From contig QBXH01000001.1 of the NCBI GenBank assembly GCA_003283415.1, positions 62,001 to 126,000 on the forward strand: DNA of 64,000 bases. The letters are read 5' to 3'. Source of the stretch: Prochlorococcus sp. AG-321-E21. GTDB lineage: Bacteria > Cyanobacteriota > Cyanobacteriia > PCC-6307 > Cyanobiaceae. Numbering within the stretch: the first letter of the stretch is position 1; each line of letters begins with the position of its first letter. Below, piece after piece: positions 10,455-20,333 of this stretch. A model generated the notes under the pieces. The model did not search any database, had not been told where the DNA came from, and was given only the letters and a program-made list of their open reading frames with translations. Made by a program: the position numbers and the translations under genes.

Positions 10455-11053
10455 TGGTTTTATCAAAAAGAAATCCTATAATATTAATTCATGGTTTATG
10501 GAATACAGCGGATATTTTTTCTTCGATAACTTCGAAACTTGATGAATTTGGGATTGAATATTTTTCCCCAACATTAAAGCACGCATATGGAATGACATCT
10601 ATTGTTGAATTAACTAATATATTAAATGATTTAATTTTAGAGAAATATGGTGATGAAAAAGAGCTTGATATTTTGGGATTTTCTATGGGTGGAATAATTG
10701 GTAGATATTGGATTAAAAAATTAAATGGTTATAAAAGAACTAAAAGATTTATAACTATTGGGTCACCTCATAAAGGAACTCTTGCATCCCAGTTAATTCC
10801 TAAATATCCTTTTAAAGGAATATCTGAGATGAAAATAAATAGTCTTTTGTTAAGAGAGCTTTCTAGATCAGATTATCTTCTTAGTAGAATTAATTGTATT
10901 AGTTTTTTTACCTATTGGGATCTTATGGTTTTCCCAGGATGGAGAGCTAGTTTGAATTCGGGAGAGAAAATATCATTAAAAATATATAAACATAAAAATC
11001 TAGTAAGAAATCCAGTAGCCGTCGATAAAATTATCGACAGACTTCTTAATTAA
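10454..11053 (+). CDS. Small alpha/beta-hydrolase (lipase-like)
   Basis: A 199-residue esterase or lipase fold protein. The oxyanion-hole segment ILIHGLWN is at residues 10-17 and the nucleophile elbow GFSMGG has Ser77. The GSPHKGT motif follows, as in triacylglycerol-lipase-like proteins (PGAP1/LipA-like group). A C-terminal His is plausible in KHKNLV. No signal peptide is present, so it is probably cytoplasmic. The start overlaps the folB stop by one base. Its 3' end overlaps the convergent M3 peptidase gene by 8 bp. The physiological substrate is unknown. Confidence 0.85.
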   Translation: MVLSKRNPIILIHGLWNTADIFSSITSKLDEFGIEYFSPTLKHAYGMTSIVELTNILNDLILEKYGDEKELDILGFSMGGIIGRYWIKKLNGYKRTKRFITIGSPHKGTLASQLIPKYPFKGISEMKINSLLLRELSRSDYLLSRINCISFFTYWDLMVFPGWRASLNSGEKISLKIYKHKNLVRNPVAVDKIIDRLLN

Positions 11054-13133
11054 CAGATGATAGACCTAAGTGTCTTATCAAAGAGTCCGTTTTGGGTTCT
11101 CTGCCTCTAAATAATTTAAATACCTCTAAAGGAGAGAAACTTCCTCCAAGACTTAAAATTGTATCTTTGAATTTTTTACCTATTGCCTTTATATTTTGAT
11201 TATTTTCTAAGTCTGCCTCTTCAAACATAGAAAAAGCATCGGCACTTAAAACCTCGGCCCATTTATAAGAATAATATCCAGCAGAATAACCTCCTGCAAA
11301 TATGTGACTAAAACAACAAAGGAATTTATCTTCTTTTATGGGTTCAATTACCGTTGTATTTCTGGCAATTTCATTTCTGATCTCATCAGAATTTTTACCC
11401 TGATGACTATAAATATTGCTATGCAATCTTATATCTGTAATTGCAAAATGTAATTGTCTAAGGGTAGCCATCCCACAATTAAAAGTTCTATTCTTTACTA
11501 ATTTTTCAAAATTCTCATCAGATAATCTTTCACCTGTTTCATAATGTTTCGCAATATTTAATAGTGTGTTTTTATGGAAACACCAGTTTTCCATAAATTG
11601 ACTTGGAAGTTCAACCGCATCCCATTCAACATTATTAATACCGGCTGCTTGTGGAAGATTTACAGTGGTAAGCATATGTTGAAGACCATGACCAAATTCA
11701 TGAAAAAGGGTTTGCACTTCATCAAAACTCATCAAACTTGGTTTGTCTTTGGATGGTGGGGTTTGATTACAAACTAGATAGGCAACAGGTAATGTATTTC
11801 TGCCGATATTGTTTTTATTAAGACATTCATCCATCCATGCACCTCCTCTCTTTGACTCTGGACGAGAGTAGGGGTCCAGATAAAATGAAGCTATTTTTTT
11901 ATCATCTTTATTTAGGATGTTAAAAAACAAAACGTCATTATTCCAAATAGGAGCTTCATTACGGGCTTCAATTACTTTAATTTCGAAGAGCTTTTCACTG
12001 AGTTTAAAAAGACCTTTTAAAACATCATTAAGAGGAAACCATGGTCTAAGTGATTCTTGATCTAAATTAAGTTTTTCCTTTCTGAGACGTTCAGACCAAT
12101 AGCTAATATCCCAAGATTGAAGATTTTCAGAATTTGGAAATCCATTAACTTTTGAAAACTTATTAAGACTATCTAATTCATTTTTGGCTGTTTTAAAGGC
12201 AGGCTTTCTTAGCTCCTCTAAAAGTTTTTCAACATTTTTAATTTCCTTAGCCATTTTTGTTGAGAGACTTAATTCTGCCCAGCTTTCATAACCAAGAAGC
12301 TTAGCTTGTTTAGTCCTAAGAGATAGAATCTCTTCAATAATTTGAGAGTTATTTTTTTTTCCATGAGAGGCTCTGCTCACAAAAACTTTATATAATTTTT
12401 CCCTGAGATTACGATCATTAGCATATGTCATAAACGCTGTATAAGTCGGAATATCTAAACTTAATTTCCATGGACCATTTTTCGTATCAGCTTCTCCTTC
12501 TTTTTTTAAGTATTCGTGGGCTGATATCGACATTAATTCTAGAACTCTTTCTGGAACGCCATCTATTTGAGATTTATCATTTAGGATTAAAGACCAAGAA
12601 TTAGTGGCATCTAAGACATTATTGCTGAAATTTGTAGATAGTTTTCCAAGCTTTTCAGAAATAATATTGAATTCTTTCTGGTCATCTATATTCAATGAAA
12701 TACCTCTATGTTCCATTTCAAGAATTTCTTTATCTAGAATTCTATTTTTGATCCCATCAAAATTATTTGTTTCTTTTAGCTTTACCAGAGCATTATAAAT
12801 AATTTTGCTTTGTCCAAACTTATTACTTAAATTAATAATTTCAGGTAGAAACTTTGAGTAAATTTCTCTTAAGCTTTCAGAATTTTTTACTCCATTAAGA
12901 TGACTTATAACTCCCCAGCTCCACCTTAAAATTTCATTAACTTCATTTAAAGGATTAATTACTTTTTCCCATTCTAAAATTTCTTGCTCTAAGTAATTAG
13001 ATAAAAATTTTTCTATTTTTTTGAAATCTAAATTTATCTTATCTATGACACTTGGAAATTCTTGATTGATTCTATCTGAAGTAAATTTGTTAAATTCTGG
13101 TAATGCTCCATAATTAAAAATTGAAGTTTCCAT
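11046..13133 (-). CDS. prlC: M3 family metallopeptidase (oligopeptidase A type)
   Basis: A 695-residue zinc oligopeptidase of the thimet/PrlC family, a cytoplasmic enzyme that degrades short peptides, including cleaved signal peptides. The zinc site is complete: HEFGH at residues 478-482 and the third ligand Glu508 in DAVELPSQ. The downstream region with SAGYYSYKWAEVLSADAF is the usual C-terminal signature. ATG start at 13133. It follows ndhD by 11 bp on the same strand, so it probably shares that transcript. Its last 8 bp overlap the convergent lipase-like gene. The gene symbol is by family similarity. Confidence 0.93.
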   Translation of the reverse strand: METSIFNYGALPEFNKFTSDRINQEFPSVIDKINLDFKKIEKFLSNYLEQEILEWEKVINPLNEVNEILRWSWGVISHLNGVKNSESLREIYSKFLPEIINLSNKFGQSKIIYNALVKLKETNNFDGIKNRILDKEILEMEHRGISLNIDDQKEFNIISEKLGKLSTNFSNNVLDATNSWSLILNDKSQIDGVPERVLELMSISAHEYLKKEGEADTKNGPWKLSLDIPTYTAFMTYANDRNLREKLYKVFVSRASHGKKNNSQIIEEILSLRTKQAKLLGYESWAELSLSTKMAKEIKNVEKLLEELRKPAFKTAKNELDSLNKFSKVNGFPNSENLQSWDISYWSERLRKEKLNLDQESLRPWFPLNDVLKGLFKLSEKLFEIKVIEARNEAPIWNNDVLFFNILNKDDKKIASFYLDPYSRPESKRGGAWMDECLNKNNIGRNTLPVAYLVCNQTPPSKDKPSLMSFDEVQTLFHEFGHGLQHMLTTVNLPQAAGINNVEWDAVELPSQFMENWCFHKNTLLNIAKHYETGERLSDENFEKLVKNRTFNCGMATLRQLHFAITDIRLHSNIYSHQGKNSDEIRNEIARNTTVIEPIKEDKFLCCFSHIFAGGYSAGYYSYKWAEVLSADAFSMFEEADLENNQNIKAIGKKFKDTILSLGGSFSPLEVFKLFRGREPKTDSLIRHLGLSSVN

Positions 13134-13144
13134 TTTATCGAAAA

Positions 13145-14689
13145 TTAAAATTGACTAATGTTTGAGATTAACCCAACTAATTTAGCTAAAGTTAGTTGTT
13201 GACTGAGAGCGTTGGTAGAGGATTCATATAAATTTATGGCAATTTTTGGCCAAAAACCTATTACTAAAGTAGGCATTAATAAACTGAACCCAATTGTCAA
13301 TTCTCTCCCATTCATTTCTTTTACGGTTGCTAGCGCAGGAATTCTAGGCCCGAAAAATACTCTCCTACACATCGAGAGGAGATATATGGGAGTTAGAACA
13401 AGACCAATTGCTGCAATTAGAATAGTAATTGATCTAAAAAGAGAGCTAAAACCTTCTTGACTTGTTATTCCTAAGAATACGGTGATTTCGCTTATGAATC
13501 CACTCATTCCGGGTAAGGCAAGAGACGCTAGTGAGCTCGCCAGGAAAAAGGCAAATGTTATTGGTAAGACCTTTGCTAAACCACCCATGTTTGGAATTGA
13601 CAGTGTATTTGTTCTCTCATAGAAGGAGCCCGTGACGAAGAACATTGCTGCCGCTATAAGTCCGTGACTTATCATTTGAAGCATTGCTCCGCTTATCCCT
13701 AAAGCATCAACTGCTCCAATACCCAGAAGAACAAAACCCATATGACTTACTGAACTACATGCGATTCTTCTTTTGACATTATCTTGAGCAAATGCATTTA
13801 AGGCTCCATATATTATATTGATAATTCCAAGAATAATTAAAGCAGGTGCAAGTTGTAGATGTACTTCGGGTAATATTTGAACATTGAATCTTAATAGAGC
13901 ATATCCACCCATCTTTAAAAGGATTCCCGCTAATAACATTGATACAGGAGCATTAGCCTCCCCATGCGCATCAGGTAACCAAGTATGCAATGGGAAAATA
14001 GGAAGTTTAACTCCAAAACCTATTAAAAATCCTAGATAAGATAATAATGCGAGACTACCAGTGACATGTTTATTTGTTAGTTCCGTAAGATTTAGGGTAA
14101 ATGTATCGCCACTCAAGGCAAGTGCAAGTCCACTTATAAGTATTAATAGAGAGGCTAAAGCGGTATAAAGAATAAATTTTGTAGCTGCATATAATTTTTT
14201 CTTACCTCCCCAAATAGCAATAAGAAGATAAACAGGAACTAACTCTAATTCCCAAGCTAAGAAAAATAATAAGAAATCTTGTGAAAGGAATACTAGTGCT
14301 TGAGCTGATGCCTGAATTAGTAAAAGAGCAAAATATAAATTAGATTTTTTCTTTATTTTCCAACTAGCTGCAGCCGATAAAAATGTAATTAATCCACTTA
14401 AAGCTACTAATGGTGCAGATAATCCATCTACCCCAAGAGACCATTCTAAGCCTATTGAAGGTAGCCAAGTTAATCTTTCAACAAGTTGAAGTGAGCTATT
14501 TGTTGTATCAAACTTTTGGAAAAGGACTCCAATAATGAGTAGAAAATCTAAAAATAAAAAACTTAATGAGATATTTCTTGGAAGTGTATTATCTTCTCCT
14601 TCCTTTGAACTTAAGAAAGGCATTATTAATGCCCCAAGTAAGGGTAATAAAACAATAGAGGATAGTAAAGGAAAAGATTCTAAATTCAT
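13145..14689 (-). CDS. ndhD: NAD(P)H-quinone oxidoreductase subunit 4 (NDH-1 D/M)
   Basis: A 514-residue polytopic membrane protein with about 14 predicted spans, homologous to the proton-pumping subunit 4 of complex I and to cyanobacterial NdhD. Diagnostic segments include the [17 protein letters not shown] region with the conserved membrane Glu, [18 protein letters not shown], and [15 protein letters not shown]. It acts in thylakoid NDH-1 for respiration and cyclic electron flow. Which NdhD paralogue class (respiratory or CO2-uptake) it belongs to needs a tree. It lies 78 bp after thrB and 11 bp before the M3 peptidase gene. Confidence 0.94.
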   Translation of the reverse strand: MNLESFPLLSSIVLLPLLGALIMPFLSSKEGEDNTLPRNISLSFLFLDFLLIIGVLFQKFDTTNSSLQLVERLTWLPSIGLEWSLGVDGLSAPLVALSGLITFLSAAASWKIKKKSNLYFALLLIQASAQALVFLSQDFLLFFLAWELELVPVYLLIAIWGGKKKLYAATKFILYTALASLLILISGLALALSGDTFTLNLTELTNKHVTGSLALLSYLGFLIGFGVKLPIFPLHTWLPDAHGEANAPVSMLLAGILLKMGGYALLRFNVQILPEVHLQLAPALIILGIINIIYGALNAFAQDNVKRRIACSSVSHMGFVLLGIGAVDALGISGAMLQMISHGLIAAAMFFVTGSFYERTNTLSIPNMGGLAKVLPITFAFFLASSLASLALPGMSGFISEITVFLGITSQEGFSSLFRSITILIAAIGLVLTPIYLLSMCRRVFFGPRIPALATVKEMNGRELTIGFSLLMPTLVIGFWPKIAINLYESSTNALSQQLTLAKLVGLISNISQF

Positions 14690-14767
14690 AGAATAATGAA
14701 TAATTTAATTATTTTAGTTGAAGTTATTCTAGCTTGAGACTATAACATTAAAAATGCCTAAGTAAAA

Positions 14768-15715
14768 CTACTTACCAGAGATATCTTTAAATTGACTACC
14801 TGTTGTTTGGACGTTCAAATATGGTGCTCTACTTGCCACACCTGAGTTTTCCCAAGCTTTTACCATAGCTTGACTGACTTCTCTCCCATTATCCTTTTTA
14901 CACAAAGCTAAGATACTCGGCCCTGCCCCACTAATTGCACAGCCTAAAGCACCAGCTTGAAGTGCGGCATTTTTAACTTCCAATCCGCCTTTAATAAGCT
15001 TCCATCTGTATGGTTCATGTAATTTGTCGAACATCCCCTCTTTTATTAATTCATCATTACCTGTTTTTATACCGTTTAATAATAAAGTAAGTGCCCCCAT
15101 ATTTGTTACGGCATCAGAAATAGGTACATTCTTCGGCATTACTCTTCTTGCTTCACTTGTACTTAGACGTATAGCAGGTATTGCCACTACAGCTTTAATG
15201 GTATCGTGCCAGTCACATCTAATAATTCTCCATCTCTGAGAAGATGATCTAGCAGTTAAACAAAGGCCTCCCAAAAGAGAAGGAACTACATTATCAGGAT
15301 GACCTTCAATATCAATTGCAAGTTCTAAAAGTTTTTCTTTAGGTAAAGGGGAGTTCATAATCGCATTTGCTCCGATTAGTCCTGCAACTATTGCTGTGGC
15401 ACTACTCCCTAGTCCGCGAGCAGGGGGGACGGCCAATTTTACTCTTGCTTCAAGGGCGAAAGGTTTGATATTGGCATTTTCCCATACTTTTTGCGCAGCC
15501 CTAAAAACTAAATTTTCTGGGCCTCCTCTTAAATGATTACCATCGGTACTCTCCATTATTAAATCAAATCGATCTCCTCCTCCATCTATTCTTGTAAAAA
15601 TAAATTCGTTATATAAATCTAATGCTGCACCAAGACAGTCGAAGCCTGGTCCTAGATTAGCAGTTGTAGAAGGAACTGTGACTAATATTTTTTTTCCTAC
15701 TTCTGGAGAAGACAT
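14768..15715 (-). CDS. thrB: Homoserine kinase
   Basis: ThrB phosphorylates homoserine, committing it to threonine. The protein is a 315-residue GHMP kinase. The substrate loop TTANLGPGFDCLG is near the N-terminus, the ATP-binding glycine-rich motif PPARGLGSSATA spans about residues 97-107, and the C-terminal GHMP motif GAISGAGPSILALC is present in the form CAISGAGPS. It starts 7 bp after the glucokinase gene on the same strand. Homoserine is also the substrate of the MetA enzyme encoded at 61952, so this window carries both exits from homoserine. Nothing is irregular. Confidence 0.96.
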   Translation of the reverse strand: MSSPEVGKKILVTVPSTTANLGPGFDCLGAALDLYNEFIFTRIDGGGDRFDLIMESTDGNHLRGGPENLVFRAAQKVWENANIKPFALEARVKLAVPPARGLGSSATAIVAGLIGANAIMNSPLPKEKLLELAIDIEGHPDNVVPSLLGGLCLTARSSSQRWRIIRCDWHDTIKAVVAIPAIRLSTSEARRVMPKNVPISDAVTNMGALTLLLNGIKTGNDELIKEGMFDKLHEPYRWKLIKGGLEVKNAALQAGALGCAISGAGPSILALCKKDNGREVSQAMVKAWENSGVASRAPYLNVQTTGSQFKDISGK

Positions 15716-15722
15716 ATGAAAA

Positions 15723-16760
15723 TTATTCTATTTCTGAAAGCATTTTTGCTCTGCAGGCGGCGCTAAATAGTCCAAACTCTTCATCTAAAATTACATTTAC
15801 AGGTACATTTTTAAGAATATCTTTTAATCTTCCTTTATCTGAAAATTGTTTCATAAATAAACCTGATTTAAAGTTAATAAAATGTTTTGGAGCAGTCCCT
15901 CCAGAAATCCATAAGCCTCCATAACATAGTTCTTGAAGAGCAATGTCTCCCAATAAAGAAGCATAAGCATCTAACCACATCCTCTCTACTTGGATCATTA
16001 TCTTATCCCCCTGATTAGAAAGATTACAAATTTCTTGAGGAAGTTCTTTTCTCAAATTATCAGAAATTTTTAATTCTTTTAAGTATTTTTGTAGAGGATG
16101 GCTTTTTGCATCAGGCTTGCTAAGTCTCCATTCGGCTATTCTTGATAACCCAGTCCCACTAATAATTCTTTCACAAGAAACCCTTTCAACTTTTAAGGAA
16201 TATTTGAGCCAATTCTTTAATTCCCATTCTAAAGCTGACTTTGGGGAGTATTCAACATGACCACCTTCGCTGGCTAAGACTTTTACTTTACTTCCAGATA
16301 TTATGCCTTTTGCAATGCCTAGACCAGTTCCTGCTCCGACAATTGTATGCAAATCTTTGTTGCCACCTGCTGACGAGACCCCATTTTGAATAGTGGAATA
16401 TTGACTTTTTTTTAAAAAAGGTATTCCATAAATTTGCACTGCAAAATCATTTACTAGTTCGAAACTTTTTAATTTAAATTTCTTTTTTAATCCATTGCCA
16501 GAAATATTCCATGACAAATTAATAATTTCTGCATTGTTATTTGATATAGGTCCTGCTACGGCGAAACAAGCAGAAGAAGGATAATTAATATTTGTGCATT
16601 CATTCTTTAAGAAATCTTCTAAAATAAATTCAATTGAATCCCATTCAGAAGATACATATTTTTTTTTAAAAATTAATTTAAGAGAATCAGTATTAACATC
16701 CTTTTCAAAAATTCCTAACAGAACTTTTGTCCCCCCTAGATCACAAGCAAGAAAATTCAT
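15723..16760 (-). CDS. glk: Glucokinase (ATP-dependent, bacterial Glk family)
   Basis: A 345-residue kinase of the ROK/Glk superfamily that phosphorylates glucose to glucose-6-phosphate. The phosphate-binding loop is at the N-terminus (CDLGGTKVLLGIFE), the second at GAGTGLGIA, and the sugar-contact motif SEGGHVEYSP is intact. The C-terminal ISGGTAPKH segment completes the nucleotide site. It lies between thrS (10 bp upstream) and thrB (7 bp downstream) in a tight minus-strand operon. In a photoautotroph it may recycle glucose from glycogen breakdown; that role is inferred. Confidence 0.93.
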   Translation of the reverse strand: MNFLACDLGGTKVLLGIFEKDVNTDSLKLIFKKKYVSSEWDSIEFILEDFLKNECTNINYPSSACFAVAGPISNNNAEIINLSWNISGNGLKKKFKLKSFELVNDFAVQIYGIPFLKKSQYSTIQNGVSSAGGNKDLHTIVGAGTGLGIAKGIISGSKVKVLASEGGHVEYSPKSALEWELKNWLKYSLKVERVSCERIISGTGLSRIAEWRLSKPDAKSHPLQKYLKELKISDNLRKELPQEICNLSNQGDKIMIQVERMWLDAYASLLGDIALQELCYGGLWISGGTAPKHFINFKSGLFMKQFSDKGRLKDILKNVPVNVILDEEFGLFSAACRAKMLSEIE

Positions 16761-16770
16761 CTATTCAAAA

Positions 16771-18687
16771 TTATTCTATTCTTCCTTTCTTTTCTATTAA
16801 TTCATCTATTAATTTATAAAGATTAGGCAAGTTTGAAATTCCTAAATTTGTTCCATCAAGGGCCCTTAAAGAAACTGAATCAACTTCTTCTTCTTTGTCA
16901 CCAATAACTGCTATTAATGGAATTCTTCCAATTGTTGCCTCCCTTATCTTATAACCTACCTTCTCATTTCTTATATCAACTTTTGATCGATATCCTTTGA
17001 TATTTAAAAATTGATTAAACTCCTTACATTTTTCTATATTTCTATCAGTAATGCTTAATAATATAATTTGAGTAGGAGCAAGCCAGATGGGGAATTTAGC
17101 TTCATATTGTTCAATTAAAATCCCGATAAATCTCTCAAAAGATCCCAAAATTGCTCTGTGAAGCATTACTGGATTTCTTTTTTCGTTATTTAAATCTACA
17201 TAAGTTGCATCCAATCTTATAGGCATTGAGAAATCAACTTGAATAGTTCCACATTGCCAAATCCTATTAAGGCAATCCCTTAATGAGAATTCTATTTTCG
17301 GACCATAAAAAGCTCCTTCTCCAGGTTGAAGTTCCCATTTGAGGTCTTTATTGTTTAAAGCCTCGGTAAGAGCCTTTTCTGATTTGTCCCAAATATCATC
17401 GCTGCCAACCCTTTTCTCAGGACGGGTTGATAACTTTATAATGATTTCATCAAAACCAAAAGTTTTATAAACCTCAAAGACAAGATCAATGAAAGTAGAG
17501 ACCTCATCTTGAATTTGTTCTTCAGTGCAGAATATATGGGCATCATCCTGAGTGAAATTTCTAACTCTCATCAAACCGTGTAAAGCACCAGATGGTTCAT
17601 TCCTGTGGCATGAGCCAAACTCAGCAAGACGAAGAGGTAAATCTTTATAACTCTTTAAACCTTGGTTAAATACCTGCACATGACAGGGACAGTTCATTGG
17701 TTTTATTGCATAAGTTCTACTTTCTGAGGAGGTAGTAAACATATCGTCTCTGAATTTTTCCCAATGACCTGATTTCTCCCAAAGGGATTTATCAACTGCT
17801 TGAGGTGTTCTTATTTCTTGATAGTCATTTTTCTTAAGTATTTCTCTTATATACTTCATTAACACTTGGTAGATTGTCCAGCCATTTGGCTGCCAAAAAA
17901 TCATTCCAGGTGATTCTTCTGAGATATAAAAAAGTGAATGTTTTTTTCCAAGTTTTCTATGGTCTCTTTTTTCCGCTTCTTCGATTCTTGTTAAGTAATC
18001 ATTAAGTTCTTTTTCTTTAGCCCAAGCAGTACCATATATTCTCTGTAATGATTCATTTTCACTTTTACCTCTCCAATATGAACCAGATAATTTTAATAAT
18101 TTAAAATGTCTAAGATGTCTTGTATTTGGAACATGAGGACCTCTGCACATATCAATATATTCTTCGTGTTTATATAAATTTATGAGACCTTCATCAGGAA
18201 TATCTTCGATTATTCTTAATTTAAAAGTCTCATCTCTTTCTTGAAAAGTTTTAGTAGCTTCTTTTTTAGAAACTTGTAAAATTTTTACGTCATAATTAGT
18301 TTTTATTAATTTATTAATTCGTTCTTCGATTTTGATTAAATCTTCAGGTGTAAATCTATATTCTGAAAAAATGTCGTAATAAAAGCCTTCTTCTATTACA
18401 GGCCCAATCGCCATTTTTATATTTGGATAAAGTTGTTTAACCGCATGACCGATCAAATGTGCAAAGGAATGTCTAATTATCTCAATGCCTTCTTTATCGC
18501 GGGATGTAATTATTACAACTTTGGCATCATGATTTATTGGAAGAGTTGCATCAAAAAGAACATCATTTACTTTGCCCGCAATTGTGGCTTTGGCTAGGCC
18601 GGTTCCAATGCTCTGAGCTATTTCTTGGATTGTTACAGGCTTTTCAAATACTTTTCTCGATCCATCTGGTAATGTTATTTCTGGCAT
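16771..18687 (-). CDS. thrS: Threonyl-tRNA synthetase
   Basis: A class II synthetase of 638 residues, full length. Domain order is an N-terminal TGS domain (about 1-63), then an editing domain with HSFAHLIGH, the catalytic core with motif 2 [17 protein letters not shown] and motif 3 [11 protein letters not shown], and an anticodon-binding domain (about 535-638). The zinc ligands include the Cys in the [10 protein letters not shown] segment. Starts at ATG 18687, only 3 bp after the trpS stop, so the two synthetase genes are surely co-transcribed. All motifs are intact. Confidence 0.97.
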   Translation of the reverse strand: MPEITLPDGSRKVFEKPVTIQEIAQSIGTGLAKATIAGKVNDVLFDATLPINHDAKVVIITSRDKEGIEIIRHSFAHLIGHAVKQLYPNIKMAIGPVIEEGFYYDIFSEYRFTPEDLIKIEERINKLIKTNYDVKILQVSKKEATKTFQERDETFKLRIIEDIPDEGLINLYKHEEYIDMCRGPHVPNTRHLRHFKLLKLSGSYWRGKSENESLQRIYGTAWAKEKELNDYLTRIEEAEKRDHRKLGKKHSLFYISEESPGMIFWQPNGWTIYQVLMKYIREILKKNDYQEIRTPQAVDKSLWEKSGHWEKFRDDMFTTSSESRTYAIKPMNCPCHVQVFNQGLKSYKDLPLRLAEFGSCHRNEPSGALHGLMRVRNFTQDDAHIFCTEEQIQDEVSTFIDLVFEVYKTFGFDEIIIKLSTRPEKRVGSDDIWDKSEKALTEALNNKDLKWELQPGEGAFYGPKIEFSLRDCLNRIWQCGTIQVDFSMPIRLDATYVDLNNEKRNPVMLHRAILGSFERFIGILIEQYEAKFPIWLAPTQIILLSITDRNIEKCKEFNQFLNIKGYRSKVDIRNEKVGYKIREATIGRIPLIAVIGDKEEEVDSVSLRALDGTNLGISNLPNLYKLIDELIEKKGRIE

Positions 18688-18690
18688 AAT

Positions 18691-19707
18691 TTATTTCTCC
18701 ATTTCAAAAAAACCTAATGAAGATTTAACTCTACTAAGGGTTTTATTTGCCACTATTTCAGCTTTTTCCTGCCCTTTGAGAAGTATTTTATTTAGTTCAT
18801 AAGGATCGTTAATAAGAACCTGATATCTTTCTTGGATAGGTTTAAGGGATTCTATTAGTTGTTCGGTAATAATTTTCTTGAATGTCCCCCATCCTGTCTG
18901 GGCTAAATCATTTTCTAATATAGTAATTTCTTTACCGCTTAGTATCGAATATATCATTAAAAGATTTCTAGATTCAGGCCTTTCGGGATTATTAAATTCC
19001 ATACCAACAGAACTATCACTTTTAGCTCTTTTTATTTTTTTTGTAATTATGTCAGGAGGATCCAGTAAATTAATTCTACTACCCTCGTTAATATCACTTT
19101 TGCTCATTTTTTTTGATCCATCATTTAAACTCATTATCTTTGAACCATTTTTCATGATTATTGGTTGAGGAACTTTTAAAATGTTTTCCTCTTTACTAAA
19201 TTTGGCATTAATTCTCTGTTGTGCAATATCTCGGGCAAGTTCTAAGTGTTGTTTTTGATCTTCACCTACTGGAACAAAATCAGCATCATATAGCAAAATG
19301 TCTGCAGCCATTAAGATTGGATAATCAAATAATCCAATAGAAACATTATTTCCTTGTTGAACAGATTTTTCCTTAAATTGGATCATTCTTTCCATCCAAT
19401 TTATAGGAGTCATACAATTTAAAATCCAACAAAGTTCTGAATGTGCAGATATCTGGCTTTGAACAAAAATAGAGCAAATTTCGGGATCTATACCACAAGC
19501 AACATATAAAGCTGCAGTGGAAAGTGTATTTCTAGAAAGTTGTTTGGGATTATATTCTGTAGTGATTGCATGCAAATCGACTACACACAGGAATGTTTCG
19601 TGCTTTTCTTGAAGTGTAACCCAATTGTTTATTGCTCCAAGCCAGTTCCCAATATGTAAATCCCCTGTAGGTTGAACTCCAGAAAGAATTCTTTTTTTAT
19701 TTGTCAT
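18691..19707 (-). CDS. trpS: Tryptophanyl-tRNA synthetase
   Basis: A class I synthetase. The best start is ATG at 19707 (338 residues), which places the family's opening ILSGVQPTGDLHIGNWLG at residue 7; HIGN is at 18-21 and KMSKS at 200-204. An in-frame upstream start at 19815 would add 36 residues of almost pure Lys/Ser, but that segment is the other-frame reading of tandem repeats in the upstream gene and is rejected. With this start the gene still overlaps the end of the upstream gene by 11 bp, suggesting translational coupling. It is followed 3 bp later by thrS. Confidence 0.95.
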   Translation of the reverse strand: MTNKKRILSGVQPTGDLHIGNWLGAINNWVTLQEKHETFLCVVDLHAITTEYNPKQLSRNTLSTAALYVACGIDPEICSIFVQSQISAHSELCWILNCMTPINWMERMIQFKEKSVQQGNNVSIGLFDYPILMAADILLYDADFVPVGEDQKQHLELARDIAQQRINAKFSKEENILKVPQPIIMKNGSKIMSLNDGSKKMSKSDINEGSRINLLDPPDIITKKIKRAKSDSSVGMEFNNPERPESRNLLMIYSILSGKEITILENDLAQTGWGTFKKIITEQLIESLKPIQERYQVLINDPYELNKILLKGQEKAEIVANKTLSRVKSSLGFFEMEK

Positions 19708-20167
19708 CCACTTCTTCTTTGATTTCTTCTTTGATTTCTTCTTTGATTTCTTCTTTATCTTCTTCTTTGTTTTGTTGAAGCTCTTTACTAGGAGTATTTT
19801 TAACTGGCCTTGCAAAAGGATCAGCTGCTACGTTTTTACTTTTGTTTTCAGAAATTACTGATTTATTCGGTAAAGATGTGTTTTTATTATTTTTTGCAAA
19901 TTTTGTTATTGATTCCATTAAATTTTTATCTTCAATCATTTCGCTAAGTGTTCTAACTGAAAAGCCTAAAACTGCGACTGTAGATTTAAGTTGAAAAGCC
20001 TCCTGTATTGATTTAACAGCTTTCATTTCATTATCACTTAACCTTATCCGAAATCCCCCGCCATCTCTATTTCCTCCAGATCTGCTCCTAAAGTTAGATC
20101 TATCATTATCACCACGGCTTCTGTAGTTCTCCTGACCATAATTATTGTTGTAATTGGAATTTGACAT
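19697..20167 (-). CDS. RHH-like protein with Gly/Arg/Asn-rich head and acidic KEEI-repeat tail
   Basis: A 156-residue protein of unknown function. Residues 1-38 are disordered and rich in Asn, Tyr, Arg, Ser and Gly (for example YRSRGDNDRSNF), like RGG-type RNA-binding segments. Residues 39-80 (FRIRLSDNEMKAVKSI, then TVAVLGFSVRTLSEMI) have the strand-helix-helix spacing of a ribbon-helix-helix domain; this is an inference. The tail from about residue 130 is made of Glu/Lys-rich KEEI units encoded by a 12-bp tandem repeat. It overlaps the trpS start by 11 bp and heads the operon. ATG start at 20167. Confidence 0.72.
   Translation of the reverse strand: MSNSNYNNNYGQENYRSRGDNDRSNFRSRSGGNRDGGGFRIRLSDNEMKAVKSIQEAFQLKSTVAVLGFSVRTLSEMIEDKNLMESITKFAKNNKNTSLPNKSVISENKSKNVAADPFARPVKNTPSKELQQNKEEDKEEIKEEIKEEIKEEVDDK
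19714..19761. repeat. 12-bp tandem repeat inside coding sequence, just upstream of trpS
   Basis: Three perfect head-to-tail copies of a 12-bp unit (plus-strand reading cttctttgattt) occupy 19714-19749, with a fourth degenerate copy to about 19761. On the minus strand they encode KEEI units in the C-terminal tail of the RHH-like protein. The last copy ends 6 bp from the trpS start codon. Being in multiples of three, copy-number changes would keep the frame. Confidence 0.9.
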
Positions 20168-20333
20168 CTTAGGATTCTTTTTTTATCTAAACAGTCTATT
20201 AATTTACCACCTAGTTATGCAAGAAGTCTTAAATTGAACTTCAAAAATTCTTATCTATTATTGAAGAGTTATGTAATTTTGCTTTTTTTCATTCACAACT
20301 TGCATTAAAGTAATGGAAGAATATTAATGCATT

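Noticed and set aside
19708..19815. Longer trpS start adding 36 Lys/Ser-rich residues
   Set aside because: The extension is the other-frame reading of the 12-bp repeats of the upstream gene; TrpS proteins start near the ILSGVQPTGDLHIG segment, which fits ATG 19707.
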